Assembly (NCBI GenBank): GCA_021234155.1
Contig: JAJEKV010000011.1
Span: forward strand, 7,055,132 to 7,119,131
Reading direction: 5' to 3'
From: Isoetes taiwanensis
Lineage: Eukaryota > Streptophyta > Lycopodiopsida > Isoetales > Isoetaceae
Length of the DNA: 64,000 bases
The notes beneath the pieces were generated by a model. That model was given only the letters and a program-made list of their open reading frames with translations, was not told the DNA's origin and did not search any database. This document shows positions 1-11,740 of this stretch, one piece after another. The position numbers were made by a program, and so were the translations under genes. The stretch's first letter is position 1; each line of letters begins with the position of its first letter.

Positions 1-207
1 AGTAGGGCAATAGTAGCTGAAGCGTTATATCAGTCGGAGGTAGCGACCATTGACGGGATTCGAATAATCCAGCATGCAGATGATGAACCAGGAATAGTAG
101 CAACTTGGCCAATAGGCTCCCATTTCATGCTAGATTTGACGGGTTTTATATCCCTTATTAAGGACCAAGAATGTCCTGCTATGTATAGAGAAGATCAAAA
201 TGACTAA
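1..207 (+). CDS. C-terminal end of an unknown protein (cut by window edge)
   Basis: Frame 1 is open from the first base to a TAA at 205-207, giving 68 codons with no stop. It could be a last exon or the end of a transposon gene. The peptide is mixed in composition (an IRIIQHADDEPG stretch, then WPIGSHFMLDLTG, ending REDQND) and looks coding rather than random, but I recognise no family. The 5' part lies outside the window. The sequence after it is non-coding in appearance. Confidence 0.35.
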   Translation, partial: SRAIVAEALYQSEVATIDGIRIIQHADDEPGIVATWPIGSHFMLDLTGFISLIKDQECPAMYREDQND

Positions 208-2945
208 GAGGGATAACAGGACATCATATCATTTTTAGACCCACCATTATATGCCACATGCCAATTGTGTGGGTGCAGTCACTGCAATCACTACAAAACT
301 CTAGTTTGCTTTTACTTGCTAGGTTTGCCTAGCATTTTCAAAGCTAAGAGGATGCTCTTAGATGATAGGAAGCTAATGTGCTTATTTGGGTCTCATTAGA
401 GTGTTTTTGAGGTCAAATAAGGGCCCTTACTCGATGCCACGTCAAAAAGCTCGCGGCCAATGGGGAGCCGAGCTTGTACAGAATGTTTTTACCGAGCCTT
501 GGTTTCGCCTTTCCAGGTGTCAACTGCACGTAGCTTCGGTAATATCCGTGCCTGTAGCTTCGGGTGTCAGATTACACACGTGGCAATTATGATCGTTAGC
601 TCCCGCCCTCAATTCCCGCTCAGGTGTTTTCCTCAACAGAGTTTGCGCGAGGATCGATTGCCCGCGCCAAGGGAGCTTCGGTTTGCTCGGAAACTACTTC
701 GACCTGCGCCAAAGGGAGTTTCGACCACAGAAAAACTTCGACAGTCGGAAATGACTTTGAAAGCTTCGTGGTGTCGACCGGGAGCTTTGTTACACTCCAA
801 CCTGCAATGCGAGGTGAATGGCGAGTCAAAAGATGTAGGAGAAATGATGTTTCTGCACATTGGAAGGCTTTGGTGGTCGGATTTCGATCAGGCAAAGAGA
901 TATTTGTACAAGTAAGGCATGTATACAATCCAACAGATATGGCAAAAGAAAAAATAAGCAAGAGACGAATTTTCCCACGGTTAGAAGCAAATTGTGAGTA
1001 TGTACTTCTATGCAATCCATATTCAAATTAGTTCAGTTACTTATCCAGTTCATTCCTATTCTCTCAGGTTTGTGTATATCTGATGTGGAGAACACTGTCT
1101 CTTCACACTCGATAAGTAGTGTATTCCATTGCTTTCACCAAGATATGGGCTGCTTGTTGTTCGAAGGTAGCACACCAATACAGCTCAGAGAAAGGGGTAT
1201 ATGGTTCTGGAGGTATGAATACTCTCCACGAAGATCCAAGCTAACTGAGCTTCCATTGTCCAGCCTGTCCGATTTATACTGCAGGTCTCTAGATGCCACT
1301 TCTATCTTATTAGCACGGAGTAAGTTGTCACAGGAAATATCTTTACCATTTAATTGCAGTGGTGAACATTTCTTTCTACAGAACAATGGCCGAATGACAA
1401 TCACGGAGTAAAACCGAGAATGAAAAATGAGGATGAAATTGGTTTTGAGTGTTTCCTGTGCCACAAACATACGCAAACTGAGCTAGTCGGCGCCGACCCA
1501 CTATGTGCCCTGGCTTCGAATGATGGCTTTGCAGATTCTAAGCAAGACAGGCATTCTATCCAAGCAGCATTTGCTGATGGATAGGATTTGTTGATGGCTA
1601 GGTATTTGCTGATGGATGATAACCTGATTCTACGACAGTCGGCGTCGACCAGTTCAAACACATCTAAGAAGAACCATAGAAAACGCAGTGACTCACCCTA
1701 AAAAACGCAGTGATCATAGGTCAGTCGGCGCCGACTGGCTGTCTCCAACAGCCCGAGGGCTTTCACTAGTTCGACCTCTGTTCGCGCACTTTCAAAAAAC
1801 ATATTTGGATGTGCCAAACAAAACCTAGGAAATAATCTTTTTGTTTATTGAAAAATTTCTACCATATCAAAATACTCCTTTTGTCTCCGTGGTAAAATTT
1901 TCTATGGTATCTATGCATTCGCAATATCCTTATGGGGGTTAATTTTACCACCGTAGATCCAATGGATCCGCAAGGCAGCCATACAGCCAAGAATGAAATG
2001 TAACATTTTGGTTTTCTTGAAACATCCAAAGTGCACCTTTTTTTTTCTTCCAAAGTTCCCAAAGTTCTCAAAATTGTGCACATTGCAAAGAACAACTGTA
2101 TTGTATTGGGTTGTGCATACAATATTGTTTTTTTGTCTTCCATAACACACCTTGGACAGTAGACTAGTCATATACGCAAGTGTCCATTCCCATCCAATCA
2201 GACAGGCGCTTTTTAAAATGGAAATAAAAAAAGCTGAAGAATGCAGTTGAGGAACACTACAACTTCATTTTCTCCCACGGGATCATGACAACTTCCTGTT
2301 ACAAATCTCTCATAATCTCGACATGGTAGTTGGATTGCTACAACTAGTTACAAGAAGAACATCTCTTTATATGATGCAAGTTTATTTGATTTGGCAGAGC
2401 ACAAAAAATACAGATCGTACTTGGAACATAATTTCCCAGTGAAGAAACAATTTCACGCCTTGTAAACACATGTTCTACGTCATTGTGAAGATACTAGAAA
2501 AAGATCTAGCAACTGGTTTGATCCTCTCTGAAGATACTCTGGAGAAACTACTTCAGTAGTATTGCTTCATGGGACTTCATGGGTAAACTTCCTTATCGTT
2601 TAAGACAACTTACTTCCAACTTTGATGATGTCAATCACAAGCCAATATGTTAGCTCTATAGCACAATCTATGTTTCATTTTTCTATTAATACAAGTTATT
2701 CATAGCTAAAGTTGTGCTTATTTTTCAACCGTGGAAAAAAGACCAAAATGCCCATGAAAAAAGACCCTATATAAATTTACACTCGGAAAATGGCCAAGAG
2801 CTTTCCAAATTGAAAATGTGCGGTAAATAGATGGATCACATGTATCACTTATGGTTACATACTTATAACTAGCGAATGTCTGAAATATTCTAGTAACAGA
2901 ATTTAGAACTCATATAAGAGGCATAGCATACATGAATGCAGAAGT
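208..2945. other. Intergenic stretch, no supportable gene
   Basis: I see no gene here. Open frames at 386-1476 lie on both strands, overlap one another and show no recognisable domain. The stretch from about 400 to 1,750 is richer in GC and contains three copies of a 12-bp palindrome (GTCGGCGCCGAC or one mismatch) at 1486, 1638 and 1724, so it may be an old transposon remnant. From 1,800 on it is AT-rich and featureless. Confidence 0.4.
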
Positions 2946-3256
2946 TCATTCGCAATCGGGATCATCATGAGCAGGTAGTTGAGTGATGCGATTAATCTCA
3001 TAGACGCGATGCTCTGGAACCCTCCAAAGGTGGATAACAACACGATAAAGCCCGTTGGAAGAACGATTTCGACCCTCTGCTACTCCTTCCAGCCAGGGAT
3101 CAAGGGGGATACCCCTCTGAGAACATCTATAAAGATCATTATATGTCATAGTGCAAGTAATGGAGTCTATATCTTCGGGACGAGGAGGCAAGGTAGACCC
3201 CCTGTAATAAGAATAACCAGGCTGAGACATAGCAAATGGATGCCTTCTGCATTGAA
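2946..3256 (-). CDS. Last exon of an unknown gene (possible relic)
   Basis: The minus strand is open to a stop at 2946. A pyrimidine-poor but AG-ended acceptor (ATGCAG) near 3,257 suggests an exon start, after which the peptide begins RRHPFAMSQPGYSYYRG. It is rich in charged and aromatic residues and ends LPAHDDPDCE. I recognise no family. A second open stretch on the same strand at 3,314-3,673 could be an upstream exon; it contains an imperfect TGRQGACK repeat produced by the tandem repeat below. The two may be parts of one degraded transposon or host gene. Confidence 0.25.
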
Positions 3257-3424
3257 TGGAGCTGTACTTATATCGAACAAAATTATTGACATGCACTGTA
3301 GCAGCATTATTGGTTATATATACGAGCATAATGTACAAAATACACATGTAAATATAATGTACGCATATAGCATATATACCTGGTTTCTCTTTAAATAGGC
3401 ATCTATGCCTTCATTGTCTTTGTC

Positions 3425-3560
3425 TGCTTCTTGTTTGCATGCTCCTTGCCTCCCTGTCCGCTTCTTGTTGCTCCTTGCCTCCCTGTCTGCTCCTTTCTTG
3501 CATGCTCCTTGCCTCCCTGTCTGCTCCACTAGTTGTTCCTTGTCTGCTCCACTAGTTTCT
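3425..3560. repeat. Degenerate tandem repeat, unit about 35 bp
   Basis: The phrase CTCCTTGCCTCCCTGTC recurs about four times, joined by TGCTCC and TTCTTGCATG linkers, followed by two copies of TTGTCTGCTCCACTAG. On the minus strand it reads as alternating charged peptides, so the open frame across it is a product of the repeat. Confidence 0.6.
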
Positions 3561-3734
3561 TGCAAATGGTAACTTTGCAAGAACATCCTCGCTGGGCTGA
3601 TCCGGAATACCTGCAAGCATGTGGCAGAATAAATACATGCACTCCTTGCAAGATACTTGACTCCATCGTCCACAATCGTGCAAGATATTGTCTTTGAATT
3701 GGGATCTTACAGTGCTATTGCAATACTCAAGCAT

Positions 3735-6700
3735 ATAAAACCCATGATTTAGCTGTGCACTATAGACGCCCTAACACCAATAGCAGAGTGCCAATTTTTG
3801 CTCAATAGCGTTGCCTTATCATTGATCGACGGAACACTTGAATAGCATCATATCATGTATGCTCTCATACCACAAAACATAAAAATAAGTTGTTTAGCGG
3901 TTTTCCCCTCCCAATCTTATAACTTCTGCCCATCTTTTTCAAGAACAAAGATTGCTAGATTGATAGAAGAATTTGAATACTCAGAATGCATCAAGCCACA
4001 TTTAGCAACATGATCTAGAGTCCCCCAAGGCTTAAGGATTTATAAATTCCAAGCAAATGTTCAAGTGCCACATTTGTGAGACATTCTCCAGCTCTACCCT
4101 AATTCGGAACTGCAGTATAAATGAGATCAACAGCCCTGGTATAAATGGACGGATCTGCCAGCCAGAACTCTGGAAGCAAGAATAGAACCGCGGGATTGCA
4201 AGCAAGAAAGAAAAAGGGAGGTTTATTTGATTCTTCAAAAGCACCATCTGAAGGAGGAGCAACTGATTGATGTGTTAAGCTCAAAAAGGTCAATTGTGGC
4301 AGAGACAGTCCGTCTGTCTACATATTCAAAGCTTCTGATGCCAAGAGCAGATCACAAATACATAATACCTGTCAGAGTTCTCCGCAATAGATGGAGTTTG
4401 TGCCTCTTCTCTGCTCCAGCGATGGCGATGCGATGTGCCATAGCTAGCAAGCTGCTCCGGCGGCATAGCAACAACAGGACGCCCGCTTGCTTGCCAAGTT
4501 AGTCTTTTTTTTCTCTTTTTTCTTATTGTTTTTAAAGCCCGATTTTTTCCTCAGAAAGGTACGTGTCTGTCTTAGGGGAAAGCATCAATCAAGAATATTC
4601 TTAAAGCATATTTGTAAGGATATGTTAGAAAAGAAAATGTTAATAGTAGTTTGAAATAAAGGAATTGAGTTAATAAGTTTAACCAAAGATAAAGGGTTAA
4701 GTTAAAGGAAGAATGTGAAATGGTTATAAGTTATTTACGAATTATTTAATGGGTAATTTAACAAGCTAGCTAGTTAAATATTGGAATACTTGGGAATTAG
4801 CTAGAATAGAGATGGGTATAATACAAGGCAAAGGTATTATGAGTTGGAGAATGGGCACCGAGACCATTAAACTAATTGGCAGAGGTATGAGATCAACCGT
4901 TAGTAGGGTCTTAAATAACGGTCGTGAATAAGATAATTAACGTAGTCGAATATTATGAGTCGCTAAGGAATGTTTTTATTTTAACTTAGGGGTGAGGGTT
5001 GCATTTTGCATTATAGTGATTGCAATAATTATACGAACCATGGTTGGGCTTCCCTGGTTGCATGAAATGTCTACTTCGGAATTTTCCTGGTTGTTAAACT
5101 TGCAATGGCATGTATGATATATAGTGTAATTCTTTGATATAGACGTCGGGGGCCGGAGTCTAGGTGCGATGGTCTAGACTCGTGATTTTTGCACAGTAAG
5201 AATGTAAATGGTATTATTTTGACATCGGGCGTTGGTACCGCATGGTACAACATCATGCACAGTTAAGTGGTCCTCCAATGCTGGACGCAGCATGGATGGG
5301 TGTGTACACACGTGGTTACCCCGCCTCTATGTCATTGGCCTGATCAGTCGAGTTGACCTTGCTCAGACCCAGAGGAATATTGGTTGCAATGTTTAATGCT
5401 ATGATTGCTTAGTTATTATATATATGGTCTTGAACGTTGGAATTAAGTTGCAATGTTCATGCTTATAGTGGATATTCATGGTATAATTATGCATTGTGGA
5501 TATGCTTGTTGGACTCGTAACTTGGATTGCAGGGGCGAGGTTACGGTAAGGTTGAGCTAATATTTCCTGGCTAATGCTTTGTGTTGTTGATGCTAGAAAT
5601 GTACTAGATCCCCAATCCCCACTTAGTCCGTGCGACTAACCCCGTAGTTCATGGTGTAAGCAGAAGTGCGAGATGCTCTGGAGGGTAGCCAAGCTTCAGG
5701 AAGGCGAGAGTAGAAGTGTGGATTGTCATTCAACAAACTTGATTATTATTATTATATATTGGCTTGAGGCTATAGTTATCAAGAACATTAATTGTTGTGC
5801 GAGGTTATTGCTGAGTAATAGGTAAGGATATTTTTGGGACCTTAGAATATACACAAAGATTAAATTCTTTACCTAAGCATGAACGTGTTGATTTCTTGAG
5901 TTCTTAGGCTTAAGTAGATCCAACGGTAGAGATTGACGGGATCTCCAGTTACCGAACGTTAACTGGCCAGGCCCGTAACACCCGAGGGCTCCAAAAAAAG
6001 CCCAGGCCGTCAAACTGATACCGCTGAAGGAAAAATTGAGGAAGCACAAGAACCCAATGTGCACAAAAAAAGGATAATCTTGATAACCTGAAAAGCTTAG
6101 AATAAAAGTATCAAACAAATCCATTGGACGTTAGAGAAGTAACTTAAAGAAGAAAGATTTAGCTCTGACGCTAGATGAAAGGACCCAAAAAAGAACAACC
6201 TTAGAAAGAAACTGTTAGATAAAAAATATAAGCCATCATGCCGGCTCAGCGAACCTCCGAAAAATAGGAGGACTGGTCCACTACAAACTACGACCCTCCA
6301 ACAATGGAGTGGGCTGGTCATGCGAGTCACTCGACATCACAACATATGTTAAACGTCATAGCCTCCCAATTGCAGGTCTCTCAAAGTTATGGTAAAAAAT
6401 GAAGGTGAAAAGGAAACAAAAATATTGTGTGTGGCAAAAGGATTCAAGCCTAACTACAAGTCTAAACATGCAAGAGAAAAGAAATGATATGGATTGATGG
6501 GTATAAGCAACAATGGCAAGAGTAATTTCCTAATGTGCCGTCATGCACATTGACTAAAAAGATATTAAGTTAGGATAATAAATGTACAATGAAAGGAAAC
6601 AAACACGCTCGTAATGAACAAATGGTTAATGTTACTGTAAATTTATGCTTATTTTACAACCCCTAATCTGTCCCAAAATATACGGAGCGGCGCCGCTAAA

Positions 6701-7434
6701 CTTTTTCTTCTCTTAACATTTTGTTTCTTTGCTCTTCTCGCCGGCATGCCTCCTCTGTTTTCCTGTTTCCTCAGCCTCCGGGAGGTAAAGTGTGTGTACT
6801 GCAGACAAATTCGGATGGGATGGATGTTAAACTTAGGAAGGGGTTTGTAGAAGACGATGGCAAGAGGAAAGTACAGCAAGTCGCTTGATTTTCTGGAGTT
6901 TCAGAGGCTGCTGCATCTCGATTTGTTAGAGCAAAAGCGAGCAAGCAGCGATGCCAGAATTATTCGATTCTGGCAGGTTCAGTCAAAACCAGGGGTTGTG
7001 CTATTGCATCAGAGGCCTCCATCGCCATGGCAAATGGCCATAGCCTGCATCAGGAGCTTCCATCATCAGATTTTACTCTGTTTTATTGAATGTTAATCTT
7101 CAAAAAACTTGTAGCAGCTGGTCGAAAGCATAATTTAGAAGCTCAAGCTGTTTCTTTGGCGAGCTTCTGGCTATGGCTTCTGACCAGAAGCCCCGAAAGC
7201 TTCCAGATCTTTATTTTTTGAGGTGATCGGGGGTAAACGGGGGGTTTTCTCAAAACAAAGAAAGAATGAGGGCCAGATATCTATTTTCCCAAGTTTTTGG
7301 CTACACAGAGCTCATTGATCAAGGACAATTGTTTTAAAACAATATACAAAGGATTTCCACCGTAGCTGCCATAGCTGTAATCAGTCCTTCTCACTCTGTC
7401 TCATTCGTAATATCAACCATTTGTTCATTACATA
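3735..7434. other. Intergenic stretch, possible old LTR-type sequence
   Basis: No gene can be supported. The part from about 4,550 to 5,960 has the look of a long terminal repeat (mixed GC-rich blocks such as CGTCGGGGGCCGGAG in AT-rich DNA, ending GGCCCGTAACA), but I find no second copy, primer site or target duplication. Open frames at 4,032-4,502, 5,873-6,330 and 6,649-7,096 show no domain. Confidence 0.3.
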
Positions 7435-7570
7435 AGGGAAACTACTTATCTCGAATATTCGACCCGCCAGACTCGGCGGCGCTGCGGCTTCGCTGCCTGG
7501 GCGCCGCCTCGTCTGGCGGGGCCGCCTCGGAAAATTCCCTCGTGGAATTTTCTCGAACCGTAGTTTCCCT
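7435..7570. mobile_element. Foldback/MITE-like element, 136 bp
   Basis: The ends are an 11-bp inverted repeat (AGGGAAACTAC and its complement). Inside is a GC-rich hairpin with 20-bp arms at 7463-7482 and 7501-7520 that match at 18 positions, separated by 18 bases. The GC content stands out sharply from the AT-rich flanks. I could not find a clear target duplication, so the superfamily is open. Confidence 0.55.
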
Positions 7571-8560
7571 AGTACATAAAAGATCTCAAAGTTATGATAG
7601 GTAGAACGGAAACAAAAATATTTTGACAAAAGTTAAGCCTCACCACAAGTCTAAAAGCCTTACACCATAACCACTAAGCTAGTATAAATTATTGGATGTG
7701 GAAAAAACAAAATATGTCAACAAATGGAATCTAACTTTTAACCACGAGTTTAAAATAATTAGATGCTTACTATTAAACCAACATAGTTATCAACATAAAG
7801 TTTTATTATGATTATTATATTAAGTAGTAGAAATAACGAGTTAAAAACTTATTAAGACTTAAAAATTGCAAGCCGTAAATTGCAGGATGAAAATAGAAAG
7901 GGGAGAATTCTGTATACTGACGTGGAAGCCAAGCGCATCAGCGCGGAGGCGTGACTGATACGTCGAAATCTCCTGTAAATGGACATTCTTCTAACGTGAA
8001 GTTTGGGTTTGGTGAAATCTGACGTGGCGTATAAATTGTTTTTTTTTTCTCATTTCTTTCCCTCTTTTCCAGAGTTCTTTTCCGTCGGCTATGGCGTTGT
8101 CATAGCCGGAACAATACTCATCATTTAATTGCAGCTTTAAGGTCAGAAATAGCGTCTATTGCGTGTGAATGATCCTTCTGGCGTGATTTTGTGCTAATTC
8201 CGGCTTGTTTTTCTTTTGTTTTGCAAGATTGGCTAAAGCTCGTAAAGAACTCGTGATTTTTTGTATATTCTTACTCATTCCGGTGCGTGGAGGTGAGGGA
8301 TGGCTGCTTGTAATGATTTCTTGCTGAACTTTACTCTGTTCTTTCTAAGACGTCGTCATATGCAAGTTCTAGCATCTTTTTTCCGTGGAAAGAGCTTTCC
8401 TTGTTCTAAAGGCAACTGCAAATCTGGATTCTGTAGTTATTCAAGGTAATTCATTTATTTTTGTTTACAGTATTTGCATGTTTCAAATTATGATAATAAT
8501 CTTCTAATGTCTGTTGTTGCATGTGTTGCAGGTTGTTGTTGCAACATCTAGAGGTGGGAA
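7571..8560. other. AT-rich DNA upstream of the recombinase relic
   Basis: No coding potential is seen. The last 600 bases may hold 5' untranslated or intron sequence of the recombinase-like gene that follows (pyrimidine-rich with several possible acceptors, for example TTGTTGCATGTGTTGCAG ending at 8531), but no promoter can be fixed. Confidence 0.3.
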
Positions 8561-8644
8561 ATGTCTATATGTCTTTTCTACGTGTTTCTTTATATGTATA
8601 TTAGCTTAACTATAGTTGATCTATCAAGATTAACTAGTTATGGC

Positions 8645-10857
8645 ATGGTCGAGTCTTTAGGGATGGAAGAGATCCCGAGTTTTGAGTTTAATGTGAAGCA
8701 GAATGTGGTTCTTGATGGGAGCAGACCGCCTTTAAGCAATATTTCCAATCTTTCTTCTGATTCAACAAAGCAGAATGGCCAGGGAGATGTGCTTCATGCA
8801 GCTAAAAGGAAGGGTGTGCAATGCAGTAGCTTTGGTGAGCATATCGTAAACGAGGCTGGCAGTAGGGGGTTATCAGATTTTGAGTCTGATATAGTTTGCC
8901 AATTTGGTGATGAGGCAATAGATGCATACATGTATGATGCTGAAGAATCTGGAATGTTCAAAAAACTTGAAATGCCTTCAAATTCTATTGTACTTGATGG
9001 TGGAGTCCGAGTGCCTTTTGTGGAAATCGATGAAGAACTTCAAAGGGAAGTAGATGCAGGTGGTGCTCAAAAGTCTGCCAATAAAATTCAATGGGCCCGA
9101 AAGAGATTTGATCTCTTGAAGGAGTTTATAGGGCTTCAATTGACACGAGGATTGAAGACATGGACCTTAAAGAATTTTCTGTGCTACTTGAGAGATTTAT
9201 GCTGCAGGTCACAAAATGCGATGGCCAGTTCTATCCAACTGAATTGTAAGTTCAGTTTTTTTTTTATATTTTCCTGCATTTTAGTTTTATTCTTTTTCTT
9301 ATGCCTTCTTTTTTATCCAATCTTGTTCAGAAAATTTGGTAGCATCACTAGAAGACATCAAGAACTTACAATTGCGAAAACAAGTGTACAGCAATATCCC
9401 TTTGATATAAGAGAGGGTCCTGTCTTCGAGAGAGCACGTTTAGCTTGTGTGACAACAATGCAAAGATCTAGAAGAACTCCTGGAATCTGTAAGAAGAGTA
9501 AGAAAGTGGATGAGATAGCATATGCTGATGAGTTAGCATTGTTGGTTGATATTGATCACCAGATCAATCATCCAAAGGGGCTTCAACAGAGTTAATATTT
9601 TAGTTGTTTGATTTTATTTTTTAATTGTTTGGTTTATTTTTAGTTCTGTTTTATTTGCAAACTAGTGCCTAGTTAATTGTTTTCTTCTTCTGAATGGACA
9701 GGTTTTTGCGATTCGTGGTCAAAAGGAGCTTCATTTGTTGGTAATGTCAGATTTTTGTGTTGGAACAGAAAATGGTAGTGAGTACTTGGAATATGATGAG
9801 CGGACTAGTAAGAATTACGACGCGGACATGAATCATTACCAAGAAGAACAATTCAGATTGGCTTGTAAATGTTATGAGGCTGATGTAGTTTTGACTTATA
9901 GGCAGTTAGTTGTTAAGGCATTTACATGATCCAAAGCGTAATGATGATGGGACAGTTGCATCTCAATTCTATTTATGCAGCCGATTGTTAATCATAGAGG
10001 AAATGTCTGGTATAATTCAGTCAACAGGGTTAATGCAAGAAAATTAGCTGGTTGGATGAAGTATCTGTTGAAAATAGTTGGTGTGGAAGAAAAGTTTTCG
10101 AGTAAGTCTGGTCGTACTACTGCCATTTCTAGAATGGTTCGGGCTGGGGTTCCACAAAATGTTGGGATGCGCATTACAGGACAAAGGACAGCAGAGGCAT
10201 ATAGCAGGTACTTTTTTTCTTAGTTATATTTCTAAGTTTTCTTCGTTATGTTTTTAACTTATAATTTTCTTTTGTTTATAGATATGACAAGAACAAGGAA
10301 GTGGAAGCAAAATGTGCTATGTCTATGTTGAGTAAACCATTTGATGATAATGGGCAGAGGAGAATATATCATGATGTGTACTCTAAGGAGTTGGAAAAGC
10401 TAGATGAGCTGGACCGTGATGGTATTGGCCTTAAGGATCACATTCTGTCAGATTCTGCAATTCAGCAAACCAAAGCGGTGTCAGATACTGCAATTCAGCG
10501 CAAACCAAAATAGGTACTCTTAGTTCTGCTATCAATGGTGGATTAAGCAGTCTACATGTCCCATCTTCTGCTGTGGGATTGTCTTCCATTGTCGAGATAC
10601 CTTCAGGTCAGGTAGTTTCTTCCATTGATCCAGTTGTGTCTGTTTCTGCAATGGAGTCTTTTGACGTCCAATTAAACAAAGACATTGATGTCTTGTCCGA
10701 GACTGATCGAATTGTGAGAAAGGCGATGGGTATGGAAGTGAATATTGGTAGCCTTACAGGTGGCTCATTTCAGAATTGCAATATCGTGATGCCGTATATT
10801 TCTCGAGAAGAGTTGAATGATATCATGATGAATATCATGAGAAATCGAAATATTTGA
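8645..10857 (+). pseudogene. Crypton/DUF3504-like tyrosine recombinase, broken
   Basis: The pieces line up, in order, with the DUF3504 tyrosine-recombinase family (Crypton elements and their domesticated relatives). They are: a helical N-terminal part ending near 9120; a segment VTKCDGQFYPTEL in a shifted frame; an intron at 9246-9330 whose removal keeps frame; a box with FAIRGQKELH (catalytic Arg) and SEYLEYDERTSKN at 9702-9816; then the core with WYNSVNR, SGRTT (second Arg), TGQRT and YSRY (catalytic Tyr) at 10000-10210. An intron at about 10207-10281 then joins to DKNKEVEAK. The tail has FQNCNIVM, like the NCT motif common at the ends of these proteins. Frameshifts near 9120-9150, 9930-9975 and 10490 break the gene. 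The usual His of the TGH box is Gln. I see no terminal repeats, as expected for Cryptons. Confidence 0.7.
9246..9330 (+). other. Intron inside the recombinase relic
   Basis: A GTAAGT donor at 9246 and a TTGTTCAG acceptor ending at 9330 bound an 85-base T-rich segment. Joining the flanks keeps the YPTEL reading in frame with KFGSITRR and restores the spacing seen in the family, so the gene was once spliced like a plant gene. Confidence 0.65.
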
Positions 10858-11395
10858 ACTAATGTTCTGAAACGCTTGAAACTTTTTTGATGTACTGTTG
10901 TGGAACTCTTCATCTGAAAGTCTTGTAGTTGTGAATCCAATTGATTTTGGAAGTTGTAATGCTGAAACTCTTGCAGTTGTGATACAATTGAGGTTTCAGA
11001 TTTTGGAATATGTTTGATTTTGAAATATGTTTGATCTGTAATCGGTAATTCCATTTAATATGTAATTGCATAGTACTGGTTCTGGAAAAACAATTGGAAT
11101 AAGAATGCAGAATCAAAGTAGGATATGTAGAATGTAAGTAGGATATGCAGAAAAACAGTTGGACATTCAGAATGTAAGTAGGATATAAGAATGTAGCTAG
11201 ATTAACAGAATTGCAACTAATTGACAATTCCCTAATAGAATGATGTACATGTGGCACCTTGGGATTGGTGGATACTTCAGAATTTCACCATCCCAAACTT
11301 TTACGTATACAGGAATGGCTATCTGCTTGCCATCAGGGATAGGTTTTACATCTAATACATATTATTCAAAAGATACAGCAGAAATTTGAAGTATA
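10858..11395. other. Non-coding stretch with a short tandem motif
   Basis: Nothing coding is seen. Around 11,100-11,200 the phrase AGAATGTAAGTAGGATAT and close variants recur three times. Confidence 0.4.
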
Positions 11396-11439
11396 ATGCG
11401 TCAAAAATACGTCAAAAAATATTTCCGGCACTGAGGCTG

Positions 11440-11612
11440 TTCGCTTACGCGAAAACATTTTCGCGTAAGGGAAGTTTGGCTTACGGAAATGCAAAAAGTT
11501 TCGCGTAGGCGAAACCTCAGTTTCGCTTACGCAAAAATTTTTAAACTTCGCGTAAGCCAAACTTCAAATTCGCTTATGCGAAAAATTTTTCGCGTGTTTC
11601 GCTTACGCGAAA
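11440..11612. repeat. Cluster of palindromic CTTACGCGAAAA motifs
   Basis: At least six copies, in both directions, of a CGCTTACGCGAAA-type motif fall within about 170 bases. The first pair is a near-perfect hairpin: CTTACGCGAAAA, two bases, then its complement (11444-11469). The others differ slightly (CTTATGCG, GCGTAGGCG). Such clusters are typical of subterminal transposase-binding repeats, but I found no partner cluster elsewhere in the window. Confidence 0.6.
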
Positions 11613-11740
11613 ATTTGCAAAATGTTTTAGGGCATTTTGTTAAGGGGAAAAAAGTTTTTGCGCCACTGTTTGGTCTGTTTTGAGCAGGTGTATTATCTTA
11701 TATTATATTATATTATCTTATATTATAAAGTTTTAGTGTA

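Noticed and set aside
386-1476. Several overlapping frames of 60-150 codons
   Set aside because: They are on both strands, with no domain, no start context and no similarity to neighbours. GC-richer DNA explains the lack of stops.
4550-5960. Possible solo LTR
   Set aside because: Composition suggests it, but I found no matching copy, no TG..CA pair with a target duplication and no primer site.
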